From NCBI GenBank assembly GCA_020341775.1, contig CP070835.1, forward strand, positions 1,398,462 through 1,447,411: a stretch of 48,950 nucleotides of DNA, written 5' to 3'. Source of the DNA: Candidatus Bathyarchaeota archaeon (GTDB lineage Archaea; Thermoproteota; Bathyarchaeia; Bathyarchaeales; SOJC01). Position 1 is the first letter of the stretch; each line of letters begins with the position of its first letter. The notes beneath the pieces are model-generated. The model ran no database searches, was not told where the DNA came from, and saw only the letters and a program-made list of their open reading frames with translations. Of this stretch, positions 41,593 to 48,950 are shown in pieces. The position numbers and the translations under genes were made by a program.

Positions 41593-41762
41593 TGGGTTGG
41601 CTCCTCCGGAAATGCGAGAAATGCCATCTATATACCCTCAACCATGGGACCTGCCCGCACTGCGGCGGCAGAGTTCACATTCCTCACCCTGCAAAGTTCT
41701 CCCCCAACGACAAGTATGCTAAGCACCGTATACTTCTGAAAAATGAAGGAAAGGAAACATGA
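41592..41762 (+). CDS. nop10: H/ACA RNP protein Nop10
   Basis: 56 residues, easily missed because of size. N-terminal zinc ribbon with C8, C11, C21 and C24 (LRKCEKCHLYTLN...TCPHCGGR), then the extended HIPHPAKFSPNDKYAKHR that wraps Cbf5. Part of the box H/ACA pseudouridylation complex. Its start overlaps the aIF2-alpha stop (TAATG) and its stop overlaps the next start (ATGA). Confidence 0.95.
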   Translation: MGWLLRKCEKCHLYTLNHGTCPHCGGRVHIPHPAKFSPNDKYAKHRILLKNEGKET

Positions 41763-42526
41763 AAACAGCGATCAAGGAAAAAATCCGGATTGAACCGAAA
41801 CAGCCTCTCCTCATCGAGGGCCTTCCCGGTTTAGGAATGGTCGGTCGAATCGCCACGCGCTATCTAATGAAAAAATTAAAAGCCGAAAAATTTGCCTATC
41901 TTTACTCTCCACATTTTCCATATTATGTGATCGTAAATAAGAAAGGCAACGCTCGCCTTCTTCGCGGAGAATTCTCTTATTGGAGAAACTCTCAAGGCAA
42001 CGACTTGGTTTTCTTCACAGGCGACAGTCAAGCTCAGACTATTGAGGGACAATACGAGATTGCCGAGACAATTCTAGATTTTGCAAAAAAAAGCAATGTG
42101 CGAGCAATAATTACGCTGGGCGGTTATCGCAAGGAAGCTGGAGAAATGCCTGAAGTTGTTGCAACCGCCACAGACACTGAAATGCTAGCAAAGGCTCTCA
42201 AAGCTGACGCAGCTACTAGTCCTCCTGGGAATCCTATAGTAGGAACAGCTGGTTTGCTTGTCGGAATGGCGAAATTCAAAGGGATTCCAGCCCTTTGCCT
42301 GTTGGGAGAGACCCGAGGCTACCTTCCAGATCCTAAGGCCGCAAAAAGCCTTCTTATGGTTCTTCAAAAAATGCTAAACATCACAGTCGACTTAGAAGAC
42401 TTGGACAAGGAAATTAGGAAGTCCGACAAGATTCTAGAGAAAATGCGGCAAATCGAGGCGCGAAGAGAGACTTACTCAAAGAAAATGCGCAAAGGCGACG
42501 AAGGCAAAACAACGTACATCAGCTGA
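41759..42526 (+). CDS. PAC2-family protein, copy 2
   Basis: 255 residues: LLIEGLPGLGMVGRIATRYL, ITLGGYRKE and GLLVGMAKFKGIPALCLLGETRGYLPDPKAA identify the PAC2 proteasome-assembly-chaperone-like family. The charged helical tail (about 215-255) is longer than in copy 1. It is the regular last gene of the L44e-S27e-aIF2a-Nop10 operon in many archaea. Confidence 0.9.
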   Translation: MKTAIKEKIRIEPKQPLLIEGLPGLGMVGRIATRYLMKKLKAEKFAYLYSPHFPYYVIVNKKGNARLLRGEFSYWRNSQGNDLVFFTGDSQAQTIEGQYEIAETILDFAKKSNVRAIITLGGYRKEAGEMPEVVATATDTEMLAKALKADAATSPPGNPIVGTAGLLVGMAKFKGIPALCLLGETRGYLPDPKAAKSLLMVLQKMLNITVDLEDLDKEIRKSDKILEKMRQIEARRETYSKKMRKGDEGKTTYIS

Positions 42527-42719
42527 AAGTTTGCATGCATGCCAGCGGAACCTTGTCTACGAGCTTAAAATAATGGAGCGCTTGGGCTTTGAACGCCAAT
42601 TAACCTCTTTAACTATACAGCTGCCGAAAGCGCTGAAATGCATAAGGTTTTAACTGGTTGACTGAGTGTAGTTAAGATCTACTCATCAGCACTCTCCACT
42701 GTTCGATGGTGAAGATCTA

Positions 42720-44300
42720 TTGACCAAGGCTAGAAGTCCACAAACCCATGTAGCAAGAGGCGCCACCTTCACATTTGTTCAAGGCATTCTGAGTGCGGGG
42801 CTTGGAGTATTATATGTTTGGGCACTCCTACACAGTAAAGAATTCACAGGAAGAGTTTTGTTCACTCAAACAGAATTCGGTTTCTATACCATGCTTAGTT
42901 TCATCCTAACTTTGACCTCGAATATCGGGCTTCTCGCTCTTCGGTCGGCTTCTGTGAGATACATAGCAACTTACCTCGCCCAAGGAAAAGAAGAAAAAGC
43001 TCGGTCAGTGGTCACCCGCGTCCTCCAGGTCTCTGCCGTTGCATCGATAACGATTATGGCGGTGCTATTTATCTTGGCTGGAAGGATTTCAAACATTTTT
43101 GCCAGCTCCATTCTGATTTTCCAGCTTCTTTCTATATCTTCTGCTTTTCAGATATTCTATTTTCAAATGCAAGGTTTCTTGCAAGGTGTGCAAAAGATAC
43201 GTGAGCTTGCGTTAGTAAACATTCTATACACGGCAGTTCAATACTTGCTTGCGATTTTTCTGGTTTATGCAGGATTTGGAGTCCTTGGAATTGTGATAAG
43301 TTGGGTATTTGCTCTTAGCATCTCGCTGCTGATAACCCTCTTATTGACTTTGCGTAGTATTCCTCCATCAATCCATTCCCACGAGTTTAAACCGTTGTTG
43401 ACGTTTTCTCTGCCGATTTACGGAGCTGGACTGCTAACCTTTGTAGTAAATTGGGTAGATCAGATCTTGGTTCTTCCTTTCGAAGGCACAGACGCCCTTG
43501 GAGTATACAGCATCGCTGTCAGAGCTTCCGTAGTCCCGAACCTCGTCTCCGTGGCCATAATCATGGCGCTCTTTCCAAAACTCTCCGAGCTACACTCATC
43601 TTTAGGGGTAAACGGCCTGAGGGATTCATTCAAGACTTCAACGAGGTATTCTGCCTTCATCGGTTTTCCTGTATCGCTGATGGTCGCTACTTTAGCGTAT
43701 CCAATAATAGTTCTCTTCGCAACCGTGAGTTACGTAGACGCCGTCATCCCATTAGCGGTCATGTGTATAGCTTCTCTTCCTTCAACCTTGGGATCTGCAA
43801 TAAATCCAACTTTTTTAACATTGAAAAGAACCAAAGTAGCATCTTTAATCACGGCAGTTTCTATTGTTCTGCAGACAATTCTCTCATTCGTGTCTTTAGC
43901 ATATCTCAACTTAGGTCTAGTTGGAGTAGCGCTATCACGGCTTTTTGCTGCGTGCGGAAGCTTTTTTCTTGGCGCACACCTACTGCGGTCAAGCTTGAAA
44001 GTCGAATTCGATAGAAAGGCCATATGGAAATCCGCGACAAGTTCCATAATGATGGTACTCTCGTTGTTTGCCCTAGAATTCTTAAGAATGCTTCTCGAAC
44101 CCAATTCCTACCAGTTCCTTGTTCTACGAATACGTCAACTTCCCATTTATTTTGTAATAGCCGCTATGGTTTATCTTCTTTCGCTGATTACATTAAGAGC
44201 ATTGGAACAGCGAGATATTGCACTACTCCGAGACTATCTCCCAACAAAATTCAGATGCATTGCCAATCTACTCGCTCGCGTCGCAAGAATCAAAGAGTGA
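42720..44300 (+). CDS. Polysaccharide flippase (Wzx/MurJ-MATE type)
   Basis: 526 residues with about 14 membrane helices (VARGATFTFVQGILSAGLGV at the start, FSLPIYGAGLLTFVVNWVDQILV in the middle). It likely flips lipid-linked glycans across the membrane. A TTG start is used. It opens a rightward surface-polysaccharide group with an acyltransferase, a GT2 and a phosphodiesterase. Confidence 0.87.
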   Translation: MTKARSPQTHVARGATFTFVQGILSAGLGVLYVWALLHSKEFTGRVLFTQTEFGFYTMLSFILTLTSNIGLLALRSASVRYIATYLAQGKEEKARSVVTRVLQVSAVASITIMAVLFILAGRISNIFASSILIFQLLSISSAFQIFYFQMQGFLQGVQKIRELALVNILYTAVQYLLAIFLVYAGFGVLGIVISWVFALSISLLITLLLTLRSIPPSIHSHEFKPLLTFSLPIYGAGLLTFVVNWVDQILVLPFEGTDALGVYSIAVRASVVPNLVSVAIIMALFPKLSELHSSLGVNGLRDSFKTSTRYSAFIGFPVSLMVATLAYPIIVLFATVSYVDAVIPLAVMCIASLPSTLGSAINPTFLTLKRTKVASLITAVSIVLQTILSFVSLAYLNLGLVGVALSRLFAACGSFFLGAHLLRSSLKVEFDRKAIWKSATSSIMMVLSLFALEFLRMLLEPNSYQFLVLRIRQLPIYFVIAAMVYLLSLITLRALEQRDIALLRDYLPTKFRCIANLLARVARIKE

Positions 44301-44437
44301 CAAGTCAAACAGCGAACGTGCAAGTCTTGGCCTTGCACGAGAACTTAAGGACGTAGAAGACTTAAAGAGTGGAAGGAAAAATATACTATGATTTAAGTTG
44401 AAAATGACCCGCCTAAACAGCTTTGGAGAACTCACAA

Positions 44438-45070
44438 TTGAAACCCAGTTTTGTAATAATTGAGAATAACGCTTTAATTGAAGCGGGGGCCATTCTCCAA
44501 AACTTTGTTGTGATAGGGAAAGATGGTTCGCAGAAAGCGAAGCGAAGGACCCGCATTGGAGAAGGAACGAGGGTTTTAACGGGCGCAATAGTCTATAACG
44601 GATGCGATATCGGAAGACACTGCCTAATAGCGGATGGTGCGAGCGTTCGGGAAAATTGCACAGTTGGAGACCATACAGTCATAGGGCGACATGTCTGCAT
44701 CGAAAATAACACACGTATTGGCTCACATGTTCTAATTGAAACACAGACACACGTCACTGGCAACATGATCATAGAGGACTACGTGTTCTTAGGAGGCAAT
44801 GTCACTACAACAAATGATAGACTGATGGGGCATCCGATTAAGTTCAGGACGAGATTAAGGGAGAAAATAAAACTCGTTGGGCCCATCATAAAAAGAGGGG
44901 CACGAATCGGCTCCGCATCATGCATTTTGCCGGGCGTCACTGTCGGGGAAGAGGCTGTTGTAGGTGCTGGGGCTGTAGTCACAAAGGATGTTCCACCATT
45001 CACAGTTGTTGTTGGAGTTCCAGCAAGAGAGGTCAAGAAGGTTGAAGAATATGAATTGCTGCAGATATAA
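44438..45070 (+). CDS. Hexapeptide-repeat acyltransferase (sugar N-acetyltransferase type)
   Basis: About 210 residues of left-handed beta-helix with imperfect [IV]-G-x4 hexapeptides (IGEGTRVLTG, CDIGRHCLIA, CTVGDHTVIG, TRIGSHVLIE). FLGGNVTTTND and GVPAREVKK match UDP-amino-sugar N-acetyltransferases of the WbpD/WlbB kind. I prefer the TTG at 44438, with GGAG 9 nt upstream, over the TTG at 44423. A TATA-like AAATATACT lies at 44379-44387. Confidence 0.83.
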   Translation: MKPSFVIIENNALIEAGAILQNFVVIGKDGSQKAKRRTRIGEGTRVLTGAIVYNGCDIGRHCLIADGASVRENCTVGDHTVIGRHVCIENNTRIGSHVLIETQTHVTGNMIIEDYVFLGGNVTTTNDRLMGHPIKFRTRLREKIKLVGPIIKRGARIGSASCILPGVTVGEEAVVGAGAVVTKDVPPFTVVVGVPAREVKKVEEYELLQI

Positions 45071-45090
45071 CTGAGAGGGCAAAAAGAACT

Positions 45091-45759
45091 GTGGACTTCA
45101 CCATAAGTGGGGCAATGCCCATCCACAATGAAGAAGCCTTCCTACCATACACACTTGCAACTCTGGTTGACGCGGGACTTAACGAGCTTGTAGTGGTTTT
45201 AGATAGATGCTCTGATAAAAGCGAGGCAATCATCGATAAATTCGCGCTAAAAGCAAACTATCCAATTCGAAAGTTTGTAGTTGAAAAACGAAAATGGAAA
45301 CATCGCACAGCTGAAGTATTTAACATTGCCATTAAGAACACTGAAAGCGAAGTTATTTACCCTCTAGGCGGTGATTGCATGTACGATACTAGAATCTTCG
45401 AGATAGATTGGAGACCAATAGATTTTGCTACCTTCTCTTTAATTGACTATGACCTTCTGGGGGATCAATGGCGAAAGATTCGAGCAAACATAATTAATGT
45501 TTATCGAAAGATTGTGCAATTGGGCTACACCAGGATGACTAGAAAACCGCTTTTCCACCAAGTTCAAGGATTCAAGCGACAAGTCTTCAAGTCAGTTGGA
45601 ATACATGACGTCTACCATGAAGACACAGTTTTCACAAGAGAAGCGAATCGAAAAGGATTCAGATACCGTTTCTTCCCACAGTTCACTTCGGTTCATTTAG
45701 GTGGAACTCAAGACTTGATGGATGCTGTGCTACCTTTCGATTCTGCAAAAAAGAGCTAA
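45091..45759 (+). CDS. Family 2 glycosyltransferase (short)
   Basis: 222 residues, GT-A fold. SGAMPIHNEEAFLPYTLATL and VVVLDRCSDKSEAII form the nucleotide-sugar site, YPLGGDCMYD stands where a DxD-like motif is expected, and YHEDTVFTREANRKGFRYRFF is the acceptor/base region. GTG start; 20 nt after the acyltransferase. Confidence 0.8.
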   Translation: MDFTISGAMPIHNEEAFLPYTLATLVDAGLNELVVVLDRCSDKSEAIIDKFALKANYPIRKFVVEKRKWKHRTAEVFNIAIKNTESEVIYPLGGDCMYDTRIFEIDWRPIDFATFSLIDYDLLGDQWRKIRANIINVYRKIVQLGYTRMTRKPLFHQVQGFKRQVFKSVGIHDVYHEDTVFTREANRKGFRYRFFPQFTSVHLGGTQDLMDAVLPFDSAKKS

Positions 45760-45774
45760 GGTGGCTAAAGTCGA

Positions 45775-47253
45775 ATGAAGGTAGCCGTGATTGGGTTAGA
45801 TGGCATGAGTTGGGCTCTTCTGGCAAAGTTCTTTGAACATGATGCAATGCCTTTTCTCAACAATCTCCTGCAAAACGCTATCACGGGAGTTTTAGAATCA
45901 ACCATCCCTCCCATGACGGCTCCCGCATGGACAAGCATCGCCACGGGAGTTAACCCGGGAAAGCACGGCATATTTGACTTTGTTGTCCTGAAACACAACC
46001 GAATTGCCTCGTCACTTGACGTTCACTATCCACGGATTCATGAAATGGTCGCCTTAAAAGGAAAGAAAAGCATTTGCATAAACCAACCACTCACCTATCC
46101 CATAACCAAGTTGGAAGGAGCTACTGTAATCTCCGATTGGCTTTCCCCTAAACTGGCATACTATCCCAAAGACCTAGAAAAACACTATTCATTAAGATGC
46201 TTTGCACCAAAACGAAGTTTTCCTTCATCTCTCTCAGCAATGCAACGAAACTTGCAGGTTAAGAAAAACGCAGTAATCACGCTTATGAACCGAATCGATT
46301 GGAACTTATTCTGGATAATTTGCGGTGAGACTGATTTCATCTTCCACAAATATTGGATCGAGGCCATGTCTGGAAAGCGGCGAATCGTAGACATTCTGAA
46401 TCTTATCGATGCAATCATCAACGAGGCGCGTGAGATTGCGGATGCTGTTTTCATAGTCTCGGACCACGGCTTTAAGCGATATGAATCCACAGTTAACATT
46501 AACTCGTTCCTCAGAAGGGCGGGGCTAGTACGGGAGAGCTCGAGAAGAAAGGTGACAGAACTTCACGACTTCCTGCCTGGAGACACCCAAGGAATAAGAG
46601 AAGTTAAACTTCCCTCGAGATTCCATAGATGGATTCAAGACAAGCCTCTCTTGAAATCTACCGTCAAACGCATATACAAATTTTTTTCGAGAAGAGACTT
46701 AACAGCAGAATGCCCTTATCCCGACCCTGAACTCTCTGACGCTTATATGCCATCGCACTCGTCCTTCGGTGTATTTCTAAATAACAAAGACCTCGCCAAA
46801 CGTATTTTAGACGAAATGCGGGATCTTGAATATCTCGACACAGTCTGGAAAAGAGATGAAGTATATCAGGGCCCTCACGTTGACCTTGCTCCTCACATAA
46901 TATTCAAACCAAAATTTGATGCGGGGTACATCCCTGCCGGAACCCGAATGACTCCATCAATAATATCACGGGGAGCTGTTTTTGATCACCACCCGGCTGG
47001 GATAGTGGCGATATACGCTAACCACCTAACCCCAAAAAATCTGGGGATCAAGAAAACATTTGACATTACACCCACCATCTTGCGGATGCTGGGACTACCT
47101 CGACCCATCGATTCTGATGGCCACCCTATACCCGAGATTGCCTCTCATTATAACACAAAATCTCATAAGAGCTTTGATTATTCTCAAAAATGGGCACTAT
47201 TTCAAAAAATAAATCTCTTCAAAAAAAACCTCGTGAAAAAAGTCGAGGAGTAA
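45775..47253 (+). CDS. Type I phosphodiesterase / nucleotide pyrophosphatase-like protein
   Basis: 492 residues, alkaline phosphatase superfamily. Metal and catalytic residues: D9 (IGLDGMSW), nucleophile T48 (PPMTAPAWTSIATG), D187 and H191 (ETDFIFHKYW), D230-H231 (SDHGF), and a late HH in FDHHPAGIV. PGKHGIFDF is typical. In a polysaccharide locus it may act on a phosphodiester-linked glycan or lipid intermediate; substrate unknown. Confidence 0.87.
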   Translation: MKVAVIGLDGMSWALLAKFFEHDAMPFLNNLLQNAITGVLESTIPPMTAPAWTSIATGVNPGKHGIFDFVVLKHNRIASSLDVHYPRIHEMVALKGKKSICINQPLTYPITKLEGATVISDWLSPKLAYYPKDLEKHYSLRCFAPKRSFPSSLSAMQRNLQVKKNAVITLMNRIDWNLFWIICGETDFIFHKYWIEAMSGKRRIVDILNLIDAIINEAREIADAVFIVSDHGFKRYESTVNINSFLRRAGLVRESSRRKVTELHDFLPGDTQGIREVKLPSRFHRWIQDKPLLKSTVKRIYKFFSRRDLTAECPYPDPELSDAYMPSHSSFGVFLNNKDLAKRILDEMRDLEYLDTVWKRDEVYQGPHVDLAPHIIFKPKFDAGYIPAGTRMTPSIISRGAVFDHHPAGIVAIYANHLTPKNLGIKKTFDITPTILRMLGLPRPIDSDGHPIPEIASHYNTKSHKSFDYSQKWALFQKINLFKKNLVKKVEE

Positions 47254-47317
47254 CCGTAGCTATAAAATGAGAGAGCTAATCTGCGCACCATTAGCGGAAG
47301 TGCTTCATTCTCCGATT

Positions 47318-48253
47318 TCACATAACAGACTCGTAGAGGTCTAGGAGTCTTCTCAGAATGGGATCTGGTGCGTGATGCGTGGTAAGATAGGCATACTGAT
47401 CTCGCCATAGTCTATCCATCGATTTTCCGATGACAGTAGCAATTTTCTCCGCAGTGTTTACGTCTTTCAATGGAAAATCTTTGTACTCGGGAAAGGCAGA
47501 TGACACATGCGCGATCACTGGTCGACCGCATGCGATTGCCTCCAACGCAACCATCCCTAGAGAGCCCAATTTGAAGCGGTCTATGACCACGTCATGACTC
47601 CAAAAGTAATCGGGTAAACCTCCGTGAAGGGCTTTTGGAAGCACAGTCAGTTTTAAACCTTGCGACGCAGCTAAGGTCAACGTTTTGTTAAAGTCTCGGC
47701 CGTGCTCGATAATACCAACATCTACTGCTTCTTTTATTCTACTTAGCGCTTGAATCGCTACATCCGTGCCTTTGACACGCCAGTCAGAGTCACTGGCAAT
47801 CAACACGCGCGTCTTTTCTTGTTTAGGCAGAAATGGTTTTGGATAGAACAGCGTAGGGTCTACTGGATTTGGTAGATACTCTGCGTCTTCTCTGAAGTTT
47901 TTAGCCTGACTTAAGATGTCCGGCGTGCTTACGACAATTTTGTCACAGTTCATCAAATTATGTCGGACTAATCGCCCCCATGCAAAGTGATTTAAACTTG
48001 TTCTCAAATCGCTGCCATGTGCGTGGCCAATTATTGGGTGCTTTCCAAATTTCAATGCTATATAGCAGTCTTGAAGTAGATAGTTGACGTGATATATGTC
48101 ACCTTTAGCTTTGTAAATTCTATAAGCTATTCCAAAAGTTTTGCTCCAGAGGCTTCGCGTCCTCTTTAAGTGATATCGTTCTATGCGATTAGGTAAATAT
48201 TTGAGTAAGGTTTCCCCTACGAACGCGCAATCATTGACCATCAGGAGCCTCAT
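47318..48253 (-). CDS. GT4-type glycosyltransferase, second locus
   Basis: 311 residues from ATG 48253 (MRLLMVNDCAFVGETLL), with AGGG 6 nt upstream; the longer frame to 48301 adds 16 residues. GT-B fold: GDIYHVNYLLQD, IIGHAHGSDLR, VLIASDSDWRVKGTDVAIQAL and LGSLGMVALEAIACGRPVIAH (the GT4 E-x7-E region). Convergent with the phosphodiesterase gene. Confidence 0.85.
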   Translation of the reverse strand: MRLLMVNDCAFVGETLLKYLPNRIERYHLKRTRSLWSKTFGIAYRIYKAKGDIYHVNYLLQDCYIALKFGKHPIIGHAHGSDLRTSLNHFAWGRLVRHNLMNCDKIVVSTPDILSQAKNFREDAEYLPNPVDPTLFYPKPFLPKQEKTRVLIASDSDWRVKGTDVAIQALSRIKEAVDVGIIEHGRDFNKTLTLAASQGLKLTVLPKALHGGLPDYFWSHDVVIDRFKLGSLGMVALEAIACGRPVIAHVSSAFPEYKDFPLKDVNTAEKIATVIGKSMDRLWRDQYAYLTTHHAPDPILRRLLDLYESVM

Positions 48254-48326
48254 AGTAACCCTGCACACCAACCTTCCTGTAGGAAATGGAGGGATTACCA
48301 CTCTCTAGAAGCAGAGCCACGTTTTT

Positions 48327-48950
48327 TCACGTCTGCTCCTCCTTCAATTCGATCTTTCTCTTCTCGTTTGACCTGAGAAGAACATCAACAAAGGGAGATT
48401 GGTACGTTTCATTCAATAATTGGGCATTGGGAATCACACAATGTCCCGTTATTGCTCCGGGATAAAATACTGGTCGTGGATGTTTCCTGCCTGAATCTTC
48501 TTCGTTTGTTTTGAAAAAATTGACTACTTCCTCTTCCATGAGGTCGAATTTTCTACAGATTCGATGGATTTCTTGGAACCAAGCAATCATCAACCCAAAG
48601 TAAGACGTGTTGAGGAGTTTCATGAACTCGGATTCCAAGGGTGAGTGGCACAGGTATGTTTTAAACCCGAGAGAATGATAGTAATCTTCCGCCATCTTCC
48701 CAAATTCTGCTTTCACAGGCCCAATGAACTTGGTGTAGGCGAAATACGCCCATTTGAACCCATCGGCTTTTCTTCCACGCACTGGGCTGTGACAGATTGG
48801 CTTCTTGGTCATACTATAAATCTCATTTGTGGTGAAAGGACGAACTGTGCTTTCTATAATTGTTAACGTTGGGTCGAACTTGTTGATGTAATCGGTAGCT
48901 GTCTTCACAAAATCCGAGCTGTAAGGAAAGCAGATATGCAAAACATCAAA
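48327..48950 (-). CDS. UDP-sugar dehydrogenase-like protein, C-terminal part (cut by window edge)
   Basis: The frame stays open to the right edge (FDVLHICFPYS), so the N-terminal Rossmann domain is partly outside. Visible parts match the NAD-dependent UDP-glucose/UDP-ManNAc dehydrogenase family: IIESTVRP, CHSPVRGRKADG, LESEFMKLLNTSYFG, and ITGHCVIPN in place of the usual GGHCIP motif with its catalytic cysteine. The C-terminal domain after the cysteine is short, so it may be a reduced or divergent member. It would supply a uronic acid donor. Confidence 0.75.
   Translation of the reverse strand, partial: FDVLHICFPYSSDFVKTATDYINKFDPTLTIIESTVRPFTTNEIYSMTKKPICHSPVRGRKADGFKWAYFAYTKFIGPVKAEFGKMAEDYYHSLGFKTYLCHSPLESEFMKLLNTSYFGLMIAWFQEIHRICRKFDLMEEEVVNFFKTNEEDSGRKHPRPVFYPGAITGHCVIPNAQLLNETYQSPFVDVLLRSNEKRKIELKEEQT

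Noticed and set aside
1-48950. CRISPR arrays, insertion sequences, integrases, rRNA genes
   Set aside because: No regularly spaced repeats, transposase or recombinase motifs, or conserved rRNA segments were seen on either strand.

Overview
The window is archaeal. It carries a D-family DNA polymerase small subunit, Orc1/Cdc6, GINS, PriS, Elf1, TFS, RpoF/RpoL, Csl4, Nop10, aIF2-alpha, aIF5A with deoxyhypusine synthase, Pus10, Dph2, GGGP synthase and an archaeosortase. A PolD subunit argues against classical Thermoprotei. The protein style and gene order suggest a Bathyarchaeia-like (TACK-side) lineage, but this is inference and no search was run. Real Shine-Dalgarno sites occur, alongside many GTG/TTG starts and clear TATA boxes.

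Layout. 1-1.6 kb: GGGP synthase (cut by the window edge), Elf1 and a PhoU-like regulator, all leftward. 1.7-8.3 kb: a replication block with the PolD small subunit, Orc1/Cdc6, a 760-bp AT-rich intergenic region holding five ORB-like elements (a probable replication origin), then a winged-helix/NurA/HerA operon. 8.3-10.1 kb: a membrane-anchored coiled-coil winged-helix protein and an unknown gene, set among clustered TGTGA half-sites. 10.1-14.6 kb: a nitrilase-family amidohydrolase with NadE, an intron-containing tRNA-Ser(CGA), a membrane protein, a membrane-anchored HtrA and Nob1. 14.7-23.1 kb: aIF5A/DHS, Hsp20 with a small membrane protein, PAC2, then a seven-gene rightward run (SRP54, Pus10, L21e, RpoF, DUF655, KsgA, HemK2).

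23.1-27 kb: a leftward iron-sulfur operon (TusA, IscS-like, IscU and an unlisted 48-residue Cys-rich protein), in which the IscS-like protein lacks the PLP lysine; then PriS-GINS. 27-31.8 kb: a surface/glycosylation group (DUF2079, GT4, archaeosortase, DPM1-like GT2). 32-42.5 kb: information-processing genes (TFS, DUF99, RNase III-like, RpoL, Csl4, METTL5-like, Dph2, L10e, dCTP deaminase-like, L44e-S27e-aIF2a-Nop10-PAC2) plus PEP synthase. 42.7 kb to the end: a polysaccharide/cell-surface locus (flippase, hexapeptide acyltransferase, GT2, phosphodiesterase, GT4 and a partial UDP-sugar dehydrogenase).

The items most worth a second look are the putative origin, the TGTGA operator-like array, the Asp-for-Lys IscS with its small Cys-rich partner gene, and the non-AUG start of the PolD subunit.
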